Assembly (NCBI GenBank): GCA_013416405.1
Contig: JACCET010000001.1
Coordinates: 186,001 to 250,000 of the forward strand
DNA length: 64,000 bases
DNA from: Alcaligenaceae bacterium
GTDB lineage: Bacteria; Pseudomonadota; Gammaproteobacteria; Burkholderiales; Burkholderiaceae_B
Reading direction: 5' to 3'
Shown here one piece after another: positions 46,647 to 55,894 of this stretch (its first letter is position 1; each line of letters opens with the position of its first letter). The translations under genes were made by a program, and so were the position numbers. Under the pieces are notes generated by a model. It was not told the DNA's origin and searched no databases. It worked only from the letters and a program-made list of their open reading frames with translations.

Positions 46647-48941
46647 ATGACTATTACTCATAATTTAGGCTTCCCTCGCATTGGTGCTCAGCGAGAGCTC
46701 AAACGCAGCCTGGAGGCTTATTGGGCGGGGACGCAGACGGCGGATGATCTGGAAGCTACCGGGCGCGGGCTAAGGGCAAGACACTGGCGCCTGCAAGCGG
46801 AGTCTGGGCTGACATTTGTGCCTGTCGGCGATTTTGCCTGGTATGACCACATTCTGGAATGGTCCAGTTTGCTGGGTGCCATCCCGGCCCGCTTTGGTCA
46901 GCCCTCTGGCGAGCCAGTGCAACTTGATACGCTGTTTCGCATGGCGCGGGGCCGTGCGCCCAGTGGCACCCCGGCTGCGGCGTGCGAAATGACCAAATGG
47001 TTCGACACCAACTATCACTACATTGTGCCGGAGCTGGTTCCACAGCAGTCTTATCGCATAGCCCGCAGCTATCTGTTTGATCAGATCCGCGAGGCACAAG
47101 ACCTGGGCTATCGGGCCAAACCGGTGATTCCGGGCCCTTTAAGCTGGCTCTGGTTGGGCAAGGGCGATGCCTTTGTGGGGGGCGCCGGCGACATCGCCAA
47201 ACTGGCCCTGCTTGACAACCTCCTGCCGGTCTACGTCCAGGTTCTGCAAGAAATCAAGGCATTGGGTGTTGATTGGGTGCAAATAGATGAACCCATATTG
47301 GGGCTGGATCTGCCCGAACCCTGGCGGCAGGCTTTTCAGCGCGTCTATGAAGCGCTTGCAGAAGGTGGCGTGCGCATATTGCTGGCTACGTATTTCGAAG
47401 ACGTCAAGGAAAATGCTCAGGTACTCAAGGGCTTGCCTGTAGCCGGAATCCATGTAGACCTGGTCCGCGCACCTGATCAGCTGGATAGTGTGCTGGCCGT
47501 GCTTGATGATCAGCAAGTGCTGTCGGCGGGTCTGATCGACGGGCGTAATATATGGCGCAGCGATCTGGATGAGGCTGTTGCCCTGATACGCTCGGCGGCG
47601 TCGCGGCTCGGGGATCGCCTGTGGCTTGCGCCGTCGTGCTCGCTGTTGCATGTCCCGGTCGATCTTGAGTCCGAGCGCGAACTCGATGCCGAGTTGCGCG
47701 GATGGCTGTCGTTTGCCAGGCAGAAGCTGGCTGAACTCAATGTGTTGGCTGCTTCCCTGGCTGATGGGGCTGATGCCGGCACGCAGCAAGCCTTGCAGCG
47801 CCAGCGAGAGCTGCTGCAAGGCCGTAGAAAATCTGGCCGTATCCATCACCCAGGCGTCCAGCAGCGCCTGAAGGCGGCCACAGACTTGCCGCGCGACCGC
47901 GCGCCATTCGCGCAGCGCATTGCCAGTCAGCAAGGAAAACTGGGGTTGCCCAGCTATCCGACCACCACCATAGGATCCTTCCCGCAGACACCGGAGATCA
48001 GGCTGGCGCGGCGCGACTGGAAGCAGGGCACGCTTAGCGACACGGCTTATGAAAAAGCTATGCGGGCCGAAATCGAGCATGTCATCCGTTTCCAGGAAAG
48101 AATCGGACTGGATGTGCTGGTACACGGCGAGCCCGAGCGCAACGACATGGTGGAGTATTTTGGAGAACTTCTGGGCGGGTTCGCCTTCACTCAGAATGGT
48201 TGGGTGCAAAGCTACGGTTCGCGCTGCGTGAAACCACCCATCATATTCGGCGATGTGGTTCGTCCTGCGGCCATGACGGTGGGGTGGTCGGCCTATGCGC
48301 AATCACTGACGGATAAGCCAGTCAAAGGCATGTTGACCGGGCCGGTGACCATTCTGCAGTGGTCTTTTGTACGCAATGATCAGCCACGCGAGACGACTTG
48401 TCGGCAACTGGCTCTGGCCTTGCGTGATGAAGTGACCGATCTGGAGGCGGCGGGCATTGTCGTGATACAGATCGACGAACCGGCCATACGCGAAGGTTTA
48501 CCCTTGCGTCGTGCCGACTGGCAGGCTTATCTGGGCTGGGCGGTGGATTGCTTTCGCCTGTCTACTGCCGGCGCCAAAGACGACACACAGATACATACCC
48601 ACATGTGCTATTCGGAATTCAATGACATCATTGAGTCTATTGCCGCCATGGATGCAGATGTCATCACCATAGAAACCTCACGCTCCAATATGGAATTGCT
48701 GGGCGCATTTGAAGACTTCCATTACCCCAATGATATAGGGCCGGGGGTTTACGATATCCATTCCCCCAATGTGCCCAGGCTGGAGTGGATGGTCGATCTG
48801 ATGAAAAAAGCGGGCGCGCGCCTGCCTGCCGAACGTTTATGGGTGAACCCCGACTGCGGTTTGAAAACCCGGGGCTGGCCTGAAACGGAAGCTGCTTTGG
48901 TTGCCATGGTCAAAGCAGCCCAAACACTGCGTTATACTTAG
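46647..48941 (+). CDS. metE: Cobalamin-independent methionine synthase MetE
   Basis: Transfers a methyl group from methyltetrahydrofolate-triglutamate to homocysteine. 764 residues, two barrels: N-terminal [20 protein letters not shown]-terminal [14 protein letters not shown]. The zinc site is intact: HTHMCYSEF (His, Cys), the Glu of [12 protein letters not shown] and Cys of [12 protein letters not shown]. Divergent from metR and presumably MetR-activated. Confidence 0.98.
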   Translation: MTITHNLGFPRIGAQRELKRSLEAYWAGTQTADDLEATGRGLRARHWRLQAESGLTFVPVGDFAWYDHILEWSSLLGAIPARFGQPSGEPVQLDTLFRMARGRAPSGTPAAACEMTKWFDTNYHYIVPELVPQQSYRIARSYLFDQIREAQDLGYRAKPVIPGPLSWLWLGKGDAFVGGAGDIAKLALLDNLLPVYVQVLQEIKALGVDWVQIDEPILGLDLPEPWRQAFQRVYEALAEGGVRILLATYFEDVKENAQVLKGLPVAGIHVDLVRAPDQLDSVLAVLDDQQVLSAGLIDGRNIWRSDLDEAVALIRSAASRLGDRLWLAPSCSLLHVPVDLESERELDAELRGWLSFARQKLAELNVLAASLADGADAGTQQALQRQRELLQGRRKSGRIHHPGVQQRLKAATDLPRDRAPFAQRIASQQGKLGLPSYPTTTIGSFPQTPEIRLARRDWKQGTLSDTAYEKAMRAEIEHVIRFQERIGLDVLVHGEPERNDMVEYFGELLGGFAFTQNGWVQSYGSRCVKPPIIFGDVVRPAAMTVGWSAYAQSLTDKPVKGMLTGPVTILQWSFVRNDQPRETTCRQLALALRDEVTDLEAAGIVVIQIDEPAIREGLPLRRADWQAYLGWAVDCFRLSTAGAKDDTQIHTHMCYSEFNDIIESIAAMDADVITIETSRSNMELLGAFEDFHYPNDIGPGVYDIHSPNVPRLEWMVDLMKKAGARLPAERLWVNPDCGLKTRGWPETEAALVAMVKAAQTLRYT

Positions 48942-48970
48942 AGGGTTTACCGAATTCTCCCCTCTTGTCC

Positions 48971-49546
48971 ATGCCCCTGCCACCATCCGATATCGCCCGC
49001 GAGCCATTGCATACGCGTTCCATACGTGTGAATTCGTATGCGCGGGCAGACGGGCAGTGGGATCTTGAAGCCGAACTTATCGACACCAAGGCCTACGATT
49101 TCGAAAAGCGGCATGGCACCGTCGTGCACCATGCTGGCCAGCCCATCCATCACATGCATCTGCGCGTCACCATCGATGCGCAGTTCACGATTACCGCAGC
49201 CGTGGCGGCGTACGATGCCGCCCCTTACGAAGAAAACTGCGCCGCCATAGCGCCCGATTACCAGGCGCTGGTCGGCATGAATCTCTTGCGCAACTTCCGG
49301 CAGGTGGTCAAAAATCGTTACGCCCGTGTAGCGGGCTGTACACACCTGACTGAACTCTCGTATGTGCTGCCCACGGTGGCCGTCCAGACCATGTCCAATC
49401 AGCGACGCCAGGATGAAGTGAACAATCCGAATACAAAACCATTCCAGCTATCCGGTTGCCACGCCCTGCGGCTGAATGGGCCGGTGGTGCAAGAGTATTA
49501 TCCGCAGTGGTATGTCATGCCCAAGGCAGAAGCAAAGTGCGAGTAG
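48971..49546 (+). CDS. DUF2889 family protein
   Basis: Unknown-function DUF2889 protein, 191 residues from ATG 48971 (a TTG two codons earlier is possible). Typical features: LHTRSIRVNSYARADGQWDL, EAELIDTKAYDF, GQPIHHMHLRVTID and GCTHLTELSYVLPTVAVQT. Soluble, no signal peptide. It follows metE by 29 bases and may be read from the same transcript, though no functional link to methionine synthesis is known to me. Confidence 0.88.
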   Translation: MPLPPSDIAREPLHTRSIRVNSYARADGQWDLEAELIDTKAYDFEKRHGTVVHHAGQPIHHMHLRVTIDAQFTITAAVAAYDAAPYEENCAAIAPDYQALVGMNLLRNFRQVVKNRYARVAGCTHLTELSYVLPTVAVQTMSNQRRQDEVNNPNTKPFQLSGCHALRLNGPVVQEYYPQWYVMPKAEAKCE

Positions 49547-49630
49547 GCAACTCCCAACAGCGAACATTGGCGCCTTGCTGCGCTGGCGTACGCATTATTT
49601 TTCTTATCTCTACGTTCTGACAGGTAATAA

Positions 49631-50791
49631 ATGAAAATTCACGAGTATCAAGGCAAGGAACTGCTGAAGAAGTTTGGCGTGACTGTGCCACGCGGGATTC
49701 CTGCTTTTTCCGTCGAAGAGGCCGTTGCAGCCGCCGAGAAGCTGGGCGGCCCGGTCTGGGTGGTCAAAGCGCAAATTCATGCGGGTGGCCGTGGCAAGGG
49801 CGGTGGCGTCAAGCTTGGCCGTTCACTCGATGAAGTCCGCCAATTGTCCTCTGAAATCCTGGGCATGCAGCTGATCACGCACCAGACGGGCCCTGAAGGC
49901 CAGAAAGTAGGCCGCCTGTACATCGAAGAGGGCGCCGATATTCAGCAAGAATATTACCTGTCCGTTGTAACCGATCGCGCCACGCAGAAGGTGGCTTTCA
50001 TCGCCTCCAGCGAAGGCGGCATGGACATCGAAGAGGTTGCCCATTCCTCTCCCGAAAAAATCATCACTGTGATGATCCACCCGCTGAAGGGCTTCACCCA
50101 GGCCGATGGCGAAATGCTTGCCAAGGGCGTGGGCATGCCGGCCGATTCCGTGGCTCAGTTCATCGACGTGTGCCAGAAGCTTTATACCTGCTACATGGAA
50201 ACCGACGCCGAGCTGGTAGAAATCAATCCTTTGAATCGCGATGGCAAGGGCAATATCATCGCCCTCGATGCAAAATTCAATTTCGACTCCAATGCGCTGT
50301 ACCGTCATCCTGAAATCGTCGAGTACCGCGATCTGGCCGAAGAAGATCCTGCTGAAATCGAAGCCAGCAAGTTCGACCTGGCTTATATCCAGCTCGACGG
50401 CAATATCGGCTGCTTGGTAAACGGCGCAGGCCTGGCCATGGCCACCATGGATACCATCAAGTTGTTTGGCGGCGAGCCAGCCAACTTCCTGGACGTGGGC
50501 GGCGGCGCAACGGCCGAGAAAGTCACCGAAGCCTTCAAGATCATGCTCAAGAACGAGGGCGTCAAGGCCATTCTGGTCAACATATTTGGCGGCATCATGC
50601 GTTGCGACGTCATTGCCGAAGGCGTGATTGCAGCGTGCAAGGCGGTCAATCTCAGCGTACCACTGGTCGTGCGCATGAAGGGCACCAACGAAGAGCTGGG
50701 CAAGAAGCTGCTGGCCGAGTCGGGTTTGCCCATCATCAGCGCTGACACCATGGCCGAAGCCGCGACCAAAGTCGTAGCCGCCACGAAATAA
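49631..50791 (+). CDS. sucC: Succinyl-CoA ligase (ADP-forming) beta subunit
   Basis: TCA-cycle enzyme subunit, 386 residues. ATP-grasp N-terminal half [45 protein letters not shown], and the ligase domain [20 protein letters not shown] and [16 protein letters not shown]. sucD follows after 22 bases. Confidence 0.98.
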   Translation: MKIHEYQGKELLKKFGVTVPRGIPAFSVEEAVAAAEKLGGPVWVVKAQIHAGGRGKGGGVKLGRSLDEVRQLSSEILGMQLITHQTGPEGQKVGRLYIEEGADIQQEYYLSVVTDRATQKVAFIASSEGGMDIEEVAHSSPEKIITVMIHPLKGFTQADGEMLAKGVGMPADSVAQFIDVCQKLYTCYMETDAELVEINPLNRDGKGNIIALDAKFNFDSNALYRHPEIVEYRDLAEEDPAEIEASKFDLAYIQLDGNIGCLVNGAGLAMATMDTIKLFGGEPANFLDVGGGATAEKVTEAFKIMLKNEGVKAILVNIFGGIMRCDVIAEGVIAACKAVNLSVPLVVRMKGTNEELGKKLLAESGLPIISADTMAEAATKVVAATK

Positions 50792-50813
50792 GAATATTGC
50801 CAAGGATTTGTAA

Positions 50814-51695
50814 ATGTCGATTCTGATCAACAAAGACACGAAAGTCATCACCCAGGGTATTACCGGCAAGACCGGGCAATTCCACACTCATATGTGCCGC
50901 GAGTACGCGAATGGCAAAAATGCCTTCGTTGCAGGCGTACACCCCAAGAAGGCAGGCGAAAACTTTGAAGGCGTGCCTATTTTTGGCTCGGTCAAAGACG
51001 CCAAGGCTGAAACCGGCGCCACGGTGTCCGTTATTTATGTTCCGCCAGCAGGCGCTGCAGCCGCTATTTGGGAAGCCGTCGAAGCCGACCTGGACCTGGT
51101 TATCTGCATTACCGAAGGCATCCCTGTGCGCGACATGCTGGAATTGCGCAACCGCATGCGCGACCAGAACAAGAAAACCTTGTTGCTGGGTCCGAACTGC
51201 CCAGGCCTGATTACGCCTGATGAAATCAAGATTGGCATCATGCCCGGCCATATCGCCCGCAAGGGCCGTATTGGCGTGGTCAGCCGCTCCGGCACCCTGA
51301 CCTATGAAGCCGTGGCGCAACTGACCGAACTCGGTCTGGGCCAGTCCTCTGCTGTGGGCATTGGTGGCGACCCCATCAATGGCCTGAAGCACGTAGACGT
51401 CTTGCAAATGTTCAACGACGACCCCGATACTGACGCCGTTGTCATGATTGGCGAAATTGGTGGTCCTGACGAAGTCAACGCCGCTGAATGGGCCAAAGAC
51501 AACATGAAAAAGCCGGTAGTGGGCTTTATCGCCGGCGTGACGGCTCCGGCCGGCAAGCGCATGGGCCATGCAGGCGCTCTGATTTCCGGTGGTGCCGATA
51601 CGGCTGATGCCAAGCTTGAAATCATGGAAGCTTGCGGCATACGCACGACCCGTGATCCATCCGAAATGGGCAAATTGCTCAAGTCGGTACTGTAA
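50814..51695 (+). CDS. sucD: Succinyl-CoA ligase alpha subunit
   Basis: Partner of SucC, 293 residues. N-terminal CoA-binding Rossmann domain (TGKTGQFHTHMCREY), PGHIARKGRIGVVSRSGTLT and the active-site His in GKRMGHAGALISGG. AAGGA precedes ATG 50814. A large inverted-repeat structure begins 22 bases after the stop. Confidence 0.98.
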   Translation: MSILINKDTKVITQGITGKTGQFHTHMCREYANGKNAFVAGVHPKKAGENFEGVPIFGSVKDAKAETGATVSVIYVPPAGAAAAIWEAVEADLDLVICITEGIPVRDMLELRNRMRDQNKKTLLLGPNCPGLITPDEIKIGIMPGHIARKGRIGVVSRSGTLTYEAVAQLTELGLGQSSAVGIGGDPINGLKHVDVLQMFNDDPDTDAVVMIGEIGGPDEVNAAEWAKDNMKKPVVGFIAGVTAPAGKRMGHAGALISGGADTADAKLEIMEACGIRTTRDPSEMGKLLKSVL

Positions 51696-51716
51696 GCAGT
51701 AATTATGTAGTTATCC

Positions 51717-51793
51717 GGCCCTGCTTGCTCAGGGGCTTTCGGATACCGCGCGGTCGGTCTTAAGGTTTCGAGACCGGCCGCGTGAGCAGGGCC
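51717..51793. other. Structured intergenic element between sucD and the TerC-family gene
   Basis: Outer arms GGCCCTGCT (51717-51725) and AGCAGGGCC (51785-51793) enclose a 12-bp stem CGCGGTCGGTCT (51749-51760) with AGACCGGCCGCG (51771-51782) (one wobble) and a 10-base loop. No T run follows. TerC genes often have a manganese yybP-ykoY riboswitch, but I cannot find its hallmark GGGGAGTAG here, and TATAAT at 51822-51827 lies downstream. A sucCD 3' structure is equally likely. Confidence 0.5.
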
Positions 51794-51821
51794 TTGCGGC
51801 GAAACTCATGAACAGCTGAAT

Positions 51822-51827
51822 TATAAT
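51822..51827 (+). promoter_or_regulatory. -10 box upstream of the TerC-family gene
   Basis: Consensus TATAAT, 76 bases before ATG 51904; the best -35-like TTGCGG (51794-51799) is too far (22 bases). A run of eight T follows at 51834-51841. Confidence 0.4.
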
Positions 51828-51903
51828 GGCCCGTTTTTTTTCCCGTCGTATTGGCTGCGGCCGGGTGTTTTTCTATACGCCTTGAACAAAACGGACAACA
51901 AAA

Positions 51904-52605
51904 ATGCTAGAGTTCTTTGAGACCCTACACTGGGGTGCAGTATTCCAGATCATCATGATCGATATTTTACTTGGCGGCGATAATGCCGTCGTGATTGCGC
52001 TGGCCTGTCGCAACCTTGAGCACAAGCAACGCATAAAAGGTATTTTGTGGGGCACGGCTGGCGCCATCATACTGCGTGTATTGCTGATTGCCTTTGCCCT
52101 TACATTGCTGGGTATTCCCTTCCTTAAGCTGGTCGGTGGTGCGCTGCTTGTCTGGATTGGGGTAAAGCTGCTGATTCCCGACGAAGACGAGCATGGCAAT
52201 ATCAAGGGAAGCAGTTCGGTATGGTCTGCAGTCAAGACCATCCTGATCGCCGACTTCGTCATGAGCCTGGACAACGTTATTGCCATTGCGGGTGCCGCCC
52301 AGAATACACACCTTGATCACCAGATCTATTATGTAATTTTCGGCCTGCTCGTGAGCGTGCCTATTATCATCTGGGGCAGTACACTGGTGCTGAAGTTGAT
52401 AGATCGCTTTCCTATCGTTGTTTTGCTCGGTGCCGCCTTGCTGGGCTGGATTGCCGGCGGTATGCTGGTTACCGATGTCTTTATTGTTGAAAAATTCGGT
52501 CCTATTGCTGGCACCACCAAGATTGCCGCAGAAGTCATTGGCGCCATATTCGTTGTCGTGGTGGGTAAATGGCTGGGGTCGCGCAAGGCGTCCGTAGCCA
52601 ACTAA
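51904..52605 (+). CDS. TerC/YjbE-family integral membrane protein
   Basis: TerC-type membrane protein, 233 residues with seven hydrophobic segments. Family motifs DILLGGDNAVVIALACRNL and VMSLDNVIAIAGAAQ hold the conserved Asp/Asn pairs likely to bind metal. Relatives export Mn2+ or help metallate exported enzymes; others give tellurite resistance only with further ter genes, which are absent. It is followed by a 41-residue membrane protein and the heme operon. Confidence 0.9.
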   Translation: MLEFFETLHWGAVFQIIMIDILLGGDNAVVIALACRNLEHKQRIKGILWGTAGAIILRVLLIAFALTLLGIPFLKLVGGALLVWIGVKLLIPDEDEHGNIKGSSSVWSAVKTILIADFVMSLDNVIAIAGAAQNTHLDHQIYYVIFGLLVSVPIIIWGSTLVLKLIDRFPIVVLLGAALLGWIAGGMLVTDVFIVEKFGPIAGTTKIAAEVIGAIFVVVVGKWLGSRKASVAN

Positions 52606-52613
52606 GGGAATAC

Positions 52614-52739
52614 ATGAGTCTATTCAAAACGTCCGGGCGCAAGAAGCACGACGAATCAGGGTTGTCCTTGCTGCAAGGCCTGGGCATACTGGCCTTGATC
52701 GGCATTGTTGCCGCCTTCTTGCTCAACTATTTTGCTTAG
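52614..52739 (+). CDS. Small single-span membrane protein, 41 aa
   Basis: Starts [20 protein letters not shown] and ends with a hydrophobic helix ([18 protein letters not shown]). AGGGA lies five bases before ATG 52614, and the gene occupies exactly the gap between the TerC-family gene and hemC, whose ATG follows the stop by seven bases. Basic N-terminus followed by one helix predicts an inner-membrane protein. Function unknown. Confidence 0.7.
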   Translation: MSLFKTSGRKKHDESGLSLLQGLGILALIGIVAAFLLNYFA

Positions 52740-52746
52740 GGGCGGC

Positions 52747-53694
52747 ATGTCGGAAGCTCCAGCTAAGCTCGTCATTGCCACTCGTGCCAGCCGTCTTGCC
52801 TTATGGCAGGCCGAGCACGTTCGCGACCGCCTGAAAACTTTGTATCCGGCATGTCAGGTCAGCTTGCTGACCATGACCACCCGGGGCGATCAGATTCTTG
52901 ATCGCAGTTTGTCCAAGGTGGGTGGCAAGGGTTTATTCATCAAGGAACTGGAAACCGCGCTGCTAGACGGTCGTGCCGATCTGGCCGTGCATTCGCTTAA
53001 AGATGTTCCGGTCGACATGCAAAGTCCTTTTGTCTTGTCAGTTATCCTAGAGCGCGATGATCCCCGCGATGCCTTTGTATCCAACGACTATGCTACGTTG
53101 GCTGAATTACCCGACGGCAGCGTGGTGGGCACGTCAAGCTTGCGTCGTGAAGCGCAGTTGCGCCAGCGCTACCCGAAGCTGCAGGTTCAGCCTTTGCGTG
53201 GCAATCTGGATACGCGTTTGGGCAAACTCGATCATGGTGACTATACGGCCATCATACTGGCTGCTGCTGGTTTGCGGCGCTTGGGCCTGGAATCCCGGAT
53301 TCGCAGCTACCTTACGCCCGAGCAAAGCTTGCCCGCCGCAGGGCAGGGTGCCTTGGGAATAGAAATACACGAGTCGCGTGCCGACATGCAAGCATGGCTG
53401 GCTCCCTTGGCTGATCCTGATACCACTGCCTGCGCTTTGGCCGAAAGAGCCGTGTCGCGGGTGCTGGGTGGATCTTGCCAGGTTCCTTTGGCCGCGTTTG
53501 CGCAGCGTGACGGCAATACTCTAAGAGTCAGTGGCTTGGTGGCAGAGCCTGATGGTTCACGCATTATCCGGGCTCAGGCATCGGGTGCTATCGAGCAGGC
53601 CGAACAGCTCGGAGAGCGCATCGCTCACGAATTGCTGGGTCATGGCGCCCGTGCAATACTCGATAAGCTCGTGGCACCTGACTCAGCCTCATAA
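52747..53694 (+). CDS. hemC: Hydroxymethylbilane synthase (porphobilinogen deaminase)
   Basis: Joins four porphobilinogen units in heme synthesis. 315 residues from ATG 52747 (a start at 52705 would overlap the small membrane protein). [43 protein letters not shown] and the dipyrromethane cofactor Cys in [12 protein letters not shown] are present. First enzyme gene of the hemCDXY operon. Confidence 0.97.
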   Translation: MSEAPAKLVIATRASRLALWQAEHVRDRLKTLYPACQVSLLTMTTRGDQILDRSLSKVGGKGLFIKELETALLDGRADLAVHSLKDVPVDMQSPFVLSVILERDDPRDAFVSNDYATLAELPDGSVVGTSSLRREAQLRQRYPKLQVQPLRGNLDTRLGKLDHGDYTAIILAAAGLRRLGLESRIRSYLTPEQSLPAAGQGALGIEIHESRADMQAWLAPLADPDTTACALAERAVSRVLGGSCQVPLAAFAQRDGNTLRVSGLVAEPDGSRIIRAQASGAIEQAEQLGERIAHELLGHGARAILDKLVAPDSAS

Positions 53695-53706
53695 GGGACA
53701 GGCACT

Positions 53707-54522
53707 GTGTCTGCAACGGCCGTGAAGTCCCGTGTCGTACTGACTCGTCCGCAAGGCAAGAACGAAGCGCTGGCTGAACGCCTGTCGCGTGCCGGCTTGC
53801 CGGCCCTGTTGCTGCCTGCCTTGCGCATACGGCCGCTGGCACCAGGCGCCGCCCATACTCCGGCTCCTGAAGAATACGATTTGCTGGTTTTCGTCAGCGG
53901 CCATGCCTTGCAGTTTTACCTGCAGGCGCTGGCCCAGTGTGGTGACGGTCAGGCCTGGCCCAGGCATACGCTGGCGGCCACCGTGGGTGGCGCCAGCGCC
54001 CGCATGCTGGAAGACACCGGATTTATCCCCTCGTCGCAAATCATTTACCCGGGGCCAGACGTCAACCAGGATTCTGAAAGCCTGTGGCGTTTGCTGCAGC
54101 CCCACCTGGCTGGCATGAAACGGGTGTTAATAGTCAGAGGGCAAACCGGCAGGGAGTGGCTGGGCGCCAGGCTGGAAAAGGCAGGCCTGGAAGTACACAG
54201 GCTGGCCATGTACGAGCGCATGCCCGTGCAATGGGATAGGCAGCAGGCCGAACAGCTTGCGCAAATACTGGATCAACCCGAACCCTGTGTATTTTTGCTT
54301 ACCAGCAGTGAAAGCCTGGACGCCGTGCATAACAACATTCGCCGTGTGGGCCTGGAGCAAACGTGGGCGCGGTCCCGCTTTGTAGTCATCCACGAACGCA
54401 TTGCCAGACGTTTACAATCGTCACTTCAGGCATCTGGTAAGGTAGAGGCGCCAATGGTAAAAATATGCCAGCCGGGCGATGACACCATTTTCCAGATGAT
54501 CACGCTCGCCGCAGCACTTTGA
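53707..54522 (+). CDS. hemD: Uroporphyrinogen-III synthase
   Basis: Closes and inverts ring D of hydroxymethylbilane. 271 residues, a divergent family; seen are VVLTRPQGKNEALAERLSRA at the start, FVSGHAL, VRGQTGREWLGARLEKAG and LTSSESLDAV. Start GTG 53707 with AAGGGA upstream. Twelve bases after hemC, and hemX starts 20 bases after its stop. Confidence 0.93.
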   Translation: MSATAVKSRVVLTRPQGKNEALAERLSRAGLPALLLPALRIRPLAPGAAHTPAPEEYDLLVFVSGHALQFYLQALAQCGDGQAWPRHTLAATVGGASARMLEDTGFIPSSQIIYPGPDVNQDSESLWRLLQPHLAGMKRVLIVRGQTGREWLGARLEKAGLEVHRLAMYERMPVQWDRQQAEQLAQILDQPEPCVFLLTSSESLDAVHNNIRRVGLEQTWARSRFVVIHERIARRLQSSLQASGKVEAPMVKICQPGDDTIFQMITLAAAL

Positions 54523-54542
54523 GCAAGGATTACAATCTCGCC

Positions 54543-55883
54543 ATGACCGATAAAAACACCGAGATCTCGCAGGCATCATCCGCAACCACGCCGGTCAAAC
54601 CAGGGCCGGCTACCAGTGCGCCCAAGCCGCCTGCCAAGACTCGCAAGCGCGGCTCGCCATGGCTAACCGCCTTCATTATTGTGCTGATCATTGCAGCGGT
54701 TCTGGCTGCTGCAGTCTGGTATCAACAAAAACAGTTAGCTCAAACCCATGCACAGCTGCTCAGTCAGGTTCAAAGCAGCCACAACACGGTCACCCAGGCA
54801 GTCGAACAGGCAGGCCAGGCGCTAGCCCTTACACAAGAACAGTCGAACCAGATTGCGGCACTGGAAAGCTCCCTGCGCCAGTTTCAGGGGCAGGTTGATG
54901 GCTTGGATCAGGCCTTCCAGACGCTCACCGATAGCGGCTCCGACCTGGTATTGATCAACGACGTAGACCATCTGGTCACGATCGCCCAGCAGCAGCTGCA
55001 GCTGGGCGGCAATGTGGCCAATGCCGTCATTTCGCTTGAAACCGCCCAGGCCCAACTGGCCAGGGCCAATCGTCCCGCGTTGGCTTCCATGCAGCAAACC
55101 CTGAATGGCGACCTTGACCGCTTGCGGGCCGCTTCCACTATCGATATCGCCGCCTTGTCGGCCCAGCTAGACGAACTCAGTGGCCTGGTTAGCGAAGCCC
55201 CTCTGATGGTTCCCGACGATGCCGCGCCAGAACCCGTGCCCGCACCTCGTGGATCCGCTGGCGGAACAGCCCAAGCCAGCTCGGACAACCCGCTACCGGA
55301 CGCAAATGCGCCATGGTGGCAGCAAAGCCTGGACTCGGCCCGTAACTGGAGCCAGGACGCATGGCAGGCCATACGCCAGGATTTAGGGCAGTTCATTACG
55401 GTGCGCCGCGTCGACGACGCCACGGCGTTACTGATGTCGCCAGATCAGGCCACACGCTTTCGTGAAACCTTACGCTTGCGCGTCATGACGGCCCAGTTGG
55501 CACTCATGATGAAGCAACCCAAGATCTGGAAGGCAGAAACCGCTGCCCTGGTCACCTCGATAGAAACGCGCTTTGACGAGCGCTCGGCCCAAACTCGTCA
55601 GGCGCTGAAGATTGCCCGCCAGATGGCTGATACCGCCATTGACGCCAAGCTTCCAACCGTCGACAACACCTTGCAAGCGCTCGAAGTCTTGCGCGCCGAA
55701 AGAGTAAAGCAGCAAAAGCTGGAAGACACACAACCCGAGGCGCTGTCGCCCGAGCAGGCTCAGGAAGCTCCCGACGCCGCCCAGCCAGAGCCGGATCAGG
55801 AAACCCCCGACGCAGTTCAGCCAGACCCGCAAGCCGCTCCCGACGCGGCTATCAAGGCGCCTGCTGAAACAGCCGAGTCATAA
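54543..55883 (+). CDS. hemX: HemX-like membrane protein of the heme operon
   Basis: 446 residues: a Pro/Ala/Thr-rich cytoplasmic N-terminus, one membrane helix (TAFIIVLIIAAVLAAAVW), a long coiled coil with many Gln, the HemX domain (SGSDLVLINDVDHLVTIAQQ; RRVDDATALLMSPDQATRFR), and an acidic Pro/Glu/Gln-rich tail. Despite earlier annotation as a methyltransferase, this type has no such fold; its role in heme synthesis is unclear. ATG 54543 is preferred to TTG 54519, which overlaps hemD. Confidence 0.88.
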   Translation: MTDKNTEISQASSATTPVKPGPATSAPKPPAKTRKRGSPWLTAFIIVLIIAAVLAAAVWYQQKQLAQTHAQLLSQVQSSHNTVTQAVEQAGQALALTQEQSNQIAALESSLRQFQGQVDGLDQAFQTLTDSGSDLVLINDVDHLVTIAQQQLQLGGNVANAVISLETAQAQLARANRPALASMQQTLNGDLDRLRAASTIDIAALSAQLDELSGLVSEAPLMVPDDAAPEPVPAPRGSAGGTAQASSDNPLPDANAPWWQQSLDSARNWSQDAWQAIRQDLGQFITVRRVDDATALLMSPDQATRFRETLRLRVMTAQLALMMKQPKIWKAETAALVTSIETRFDERSAQTRQALKIARQMADTAIDAKLPTVDNTLQALEVLRAERVKQQKLEDTQPEALSPEQAQEAPDAAQPEPDQETPDAVQPDPQAAPDAAIKAPAETAES

Positions 55884-55894
55884 GGGGCCATATC

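Noticed and set aside
47139-48302. Minus-strand frame of 387 codons inside metE
   Set aside because: Antisense of metE, which is complete with its zinc ligands; no family match.
49823-50887. Minus-strand frame of 354 codons across sucC
   Set aside because: A by-product of high third-position GC in sucC; no start signal and no protein-like motifs.
51904-52605. Tellurite resistance operon
   Set aside because: A TerC-family gene alone, without terZABDE, does not indicate tellurite resistance.
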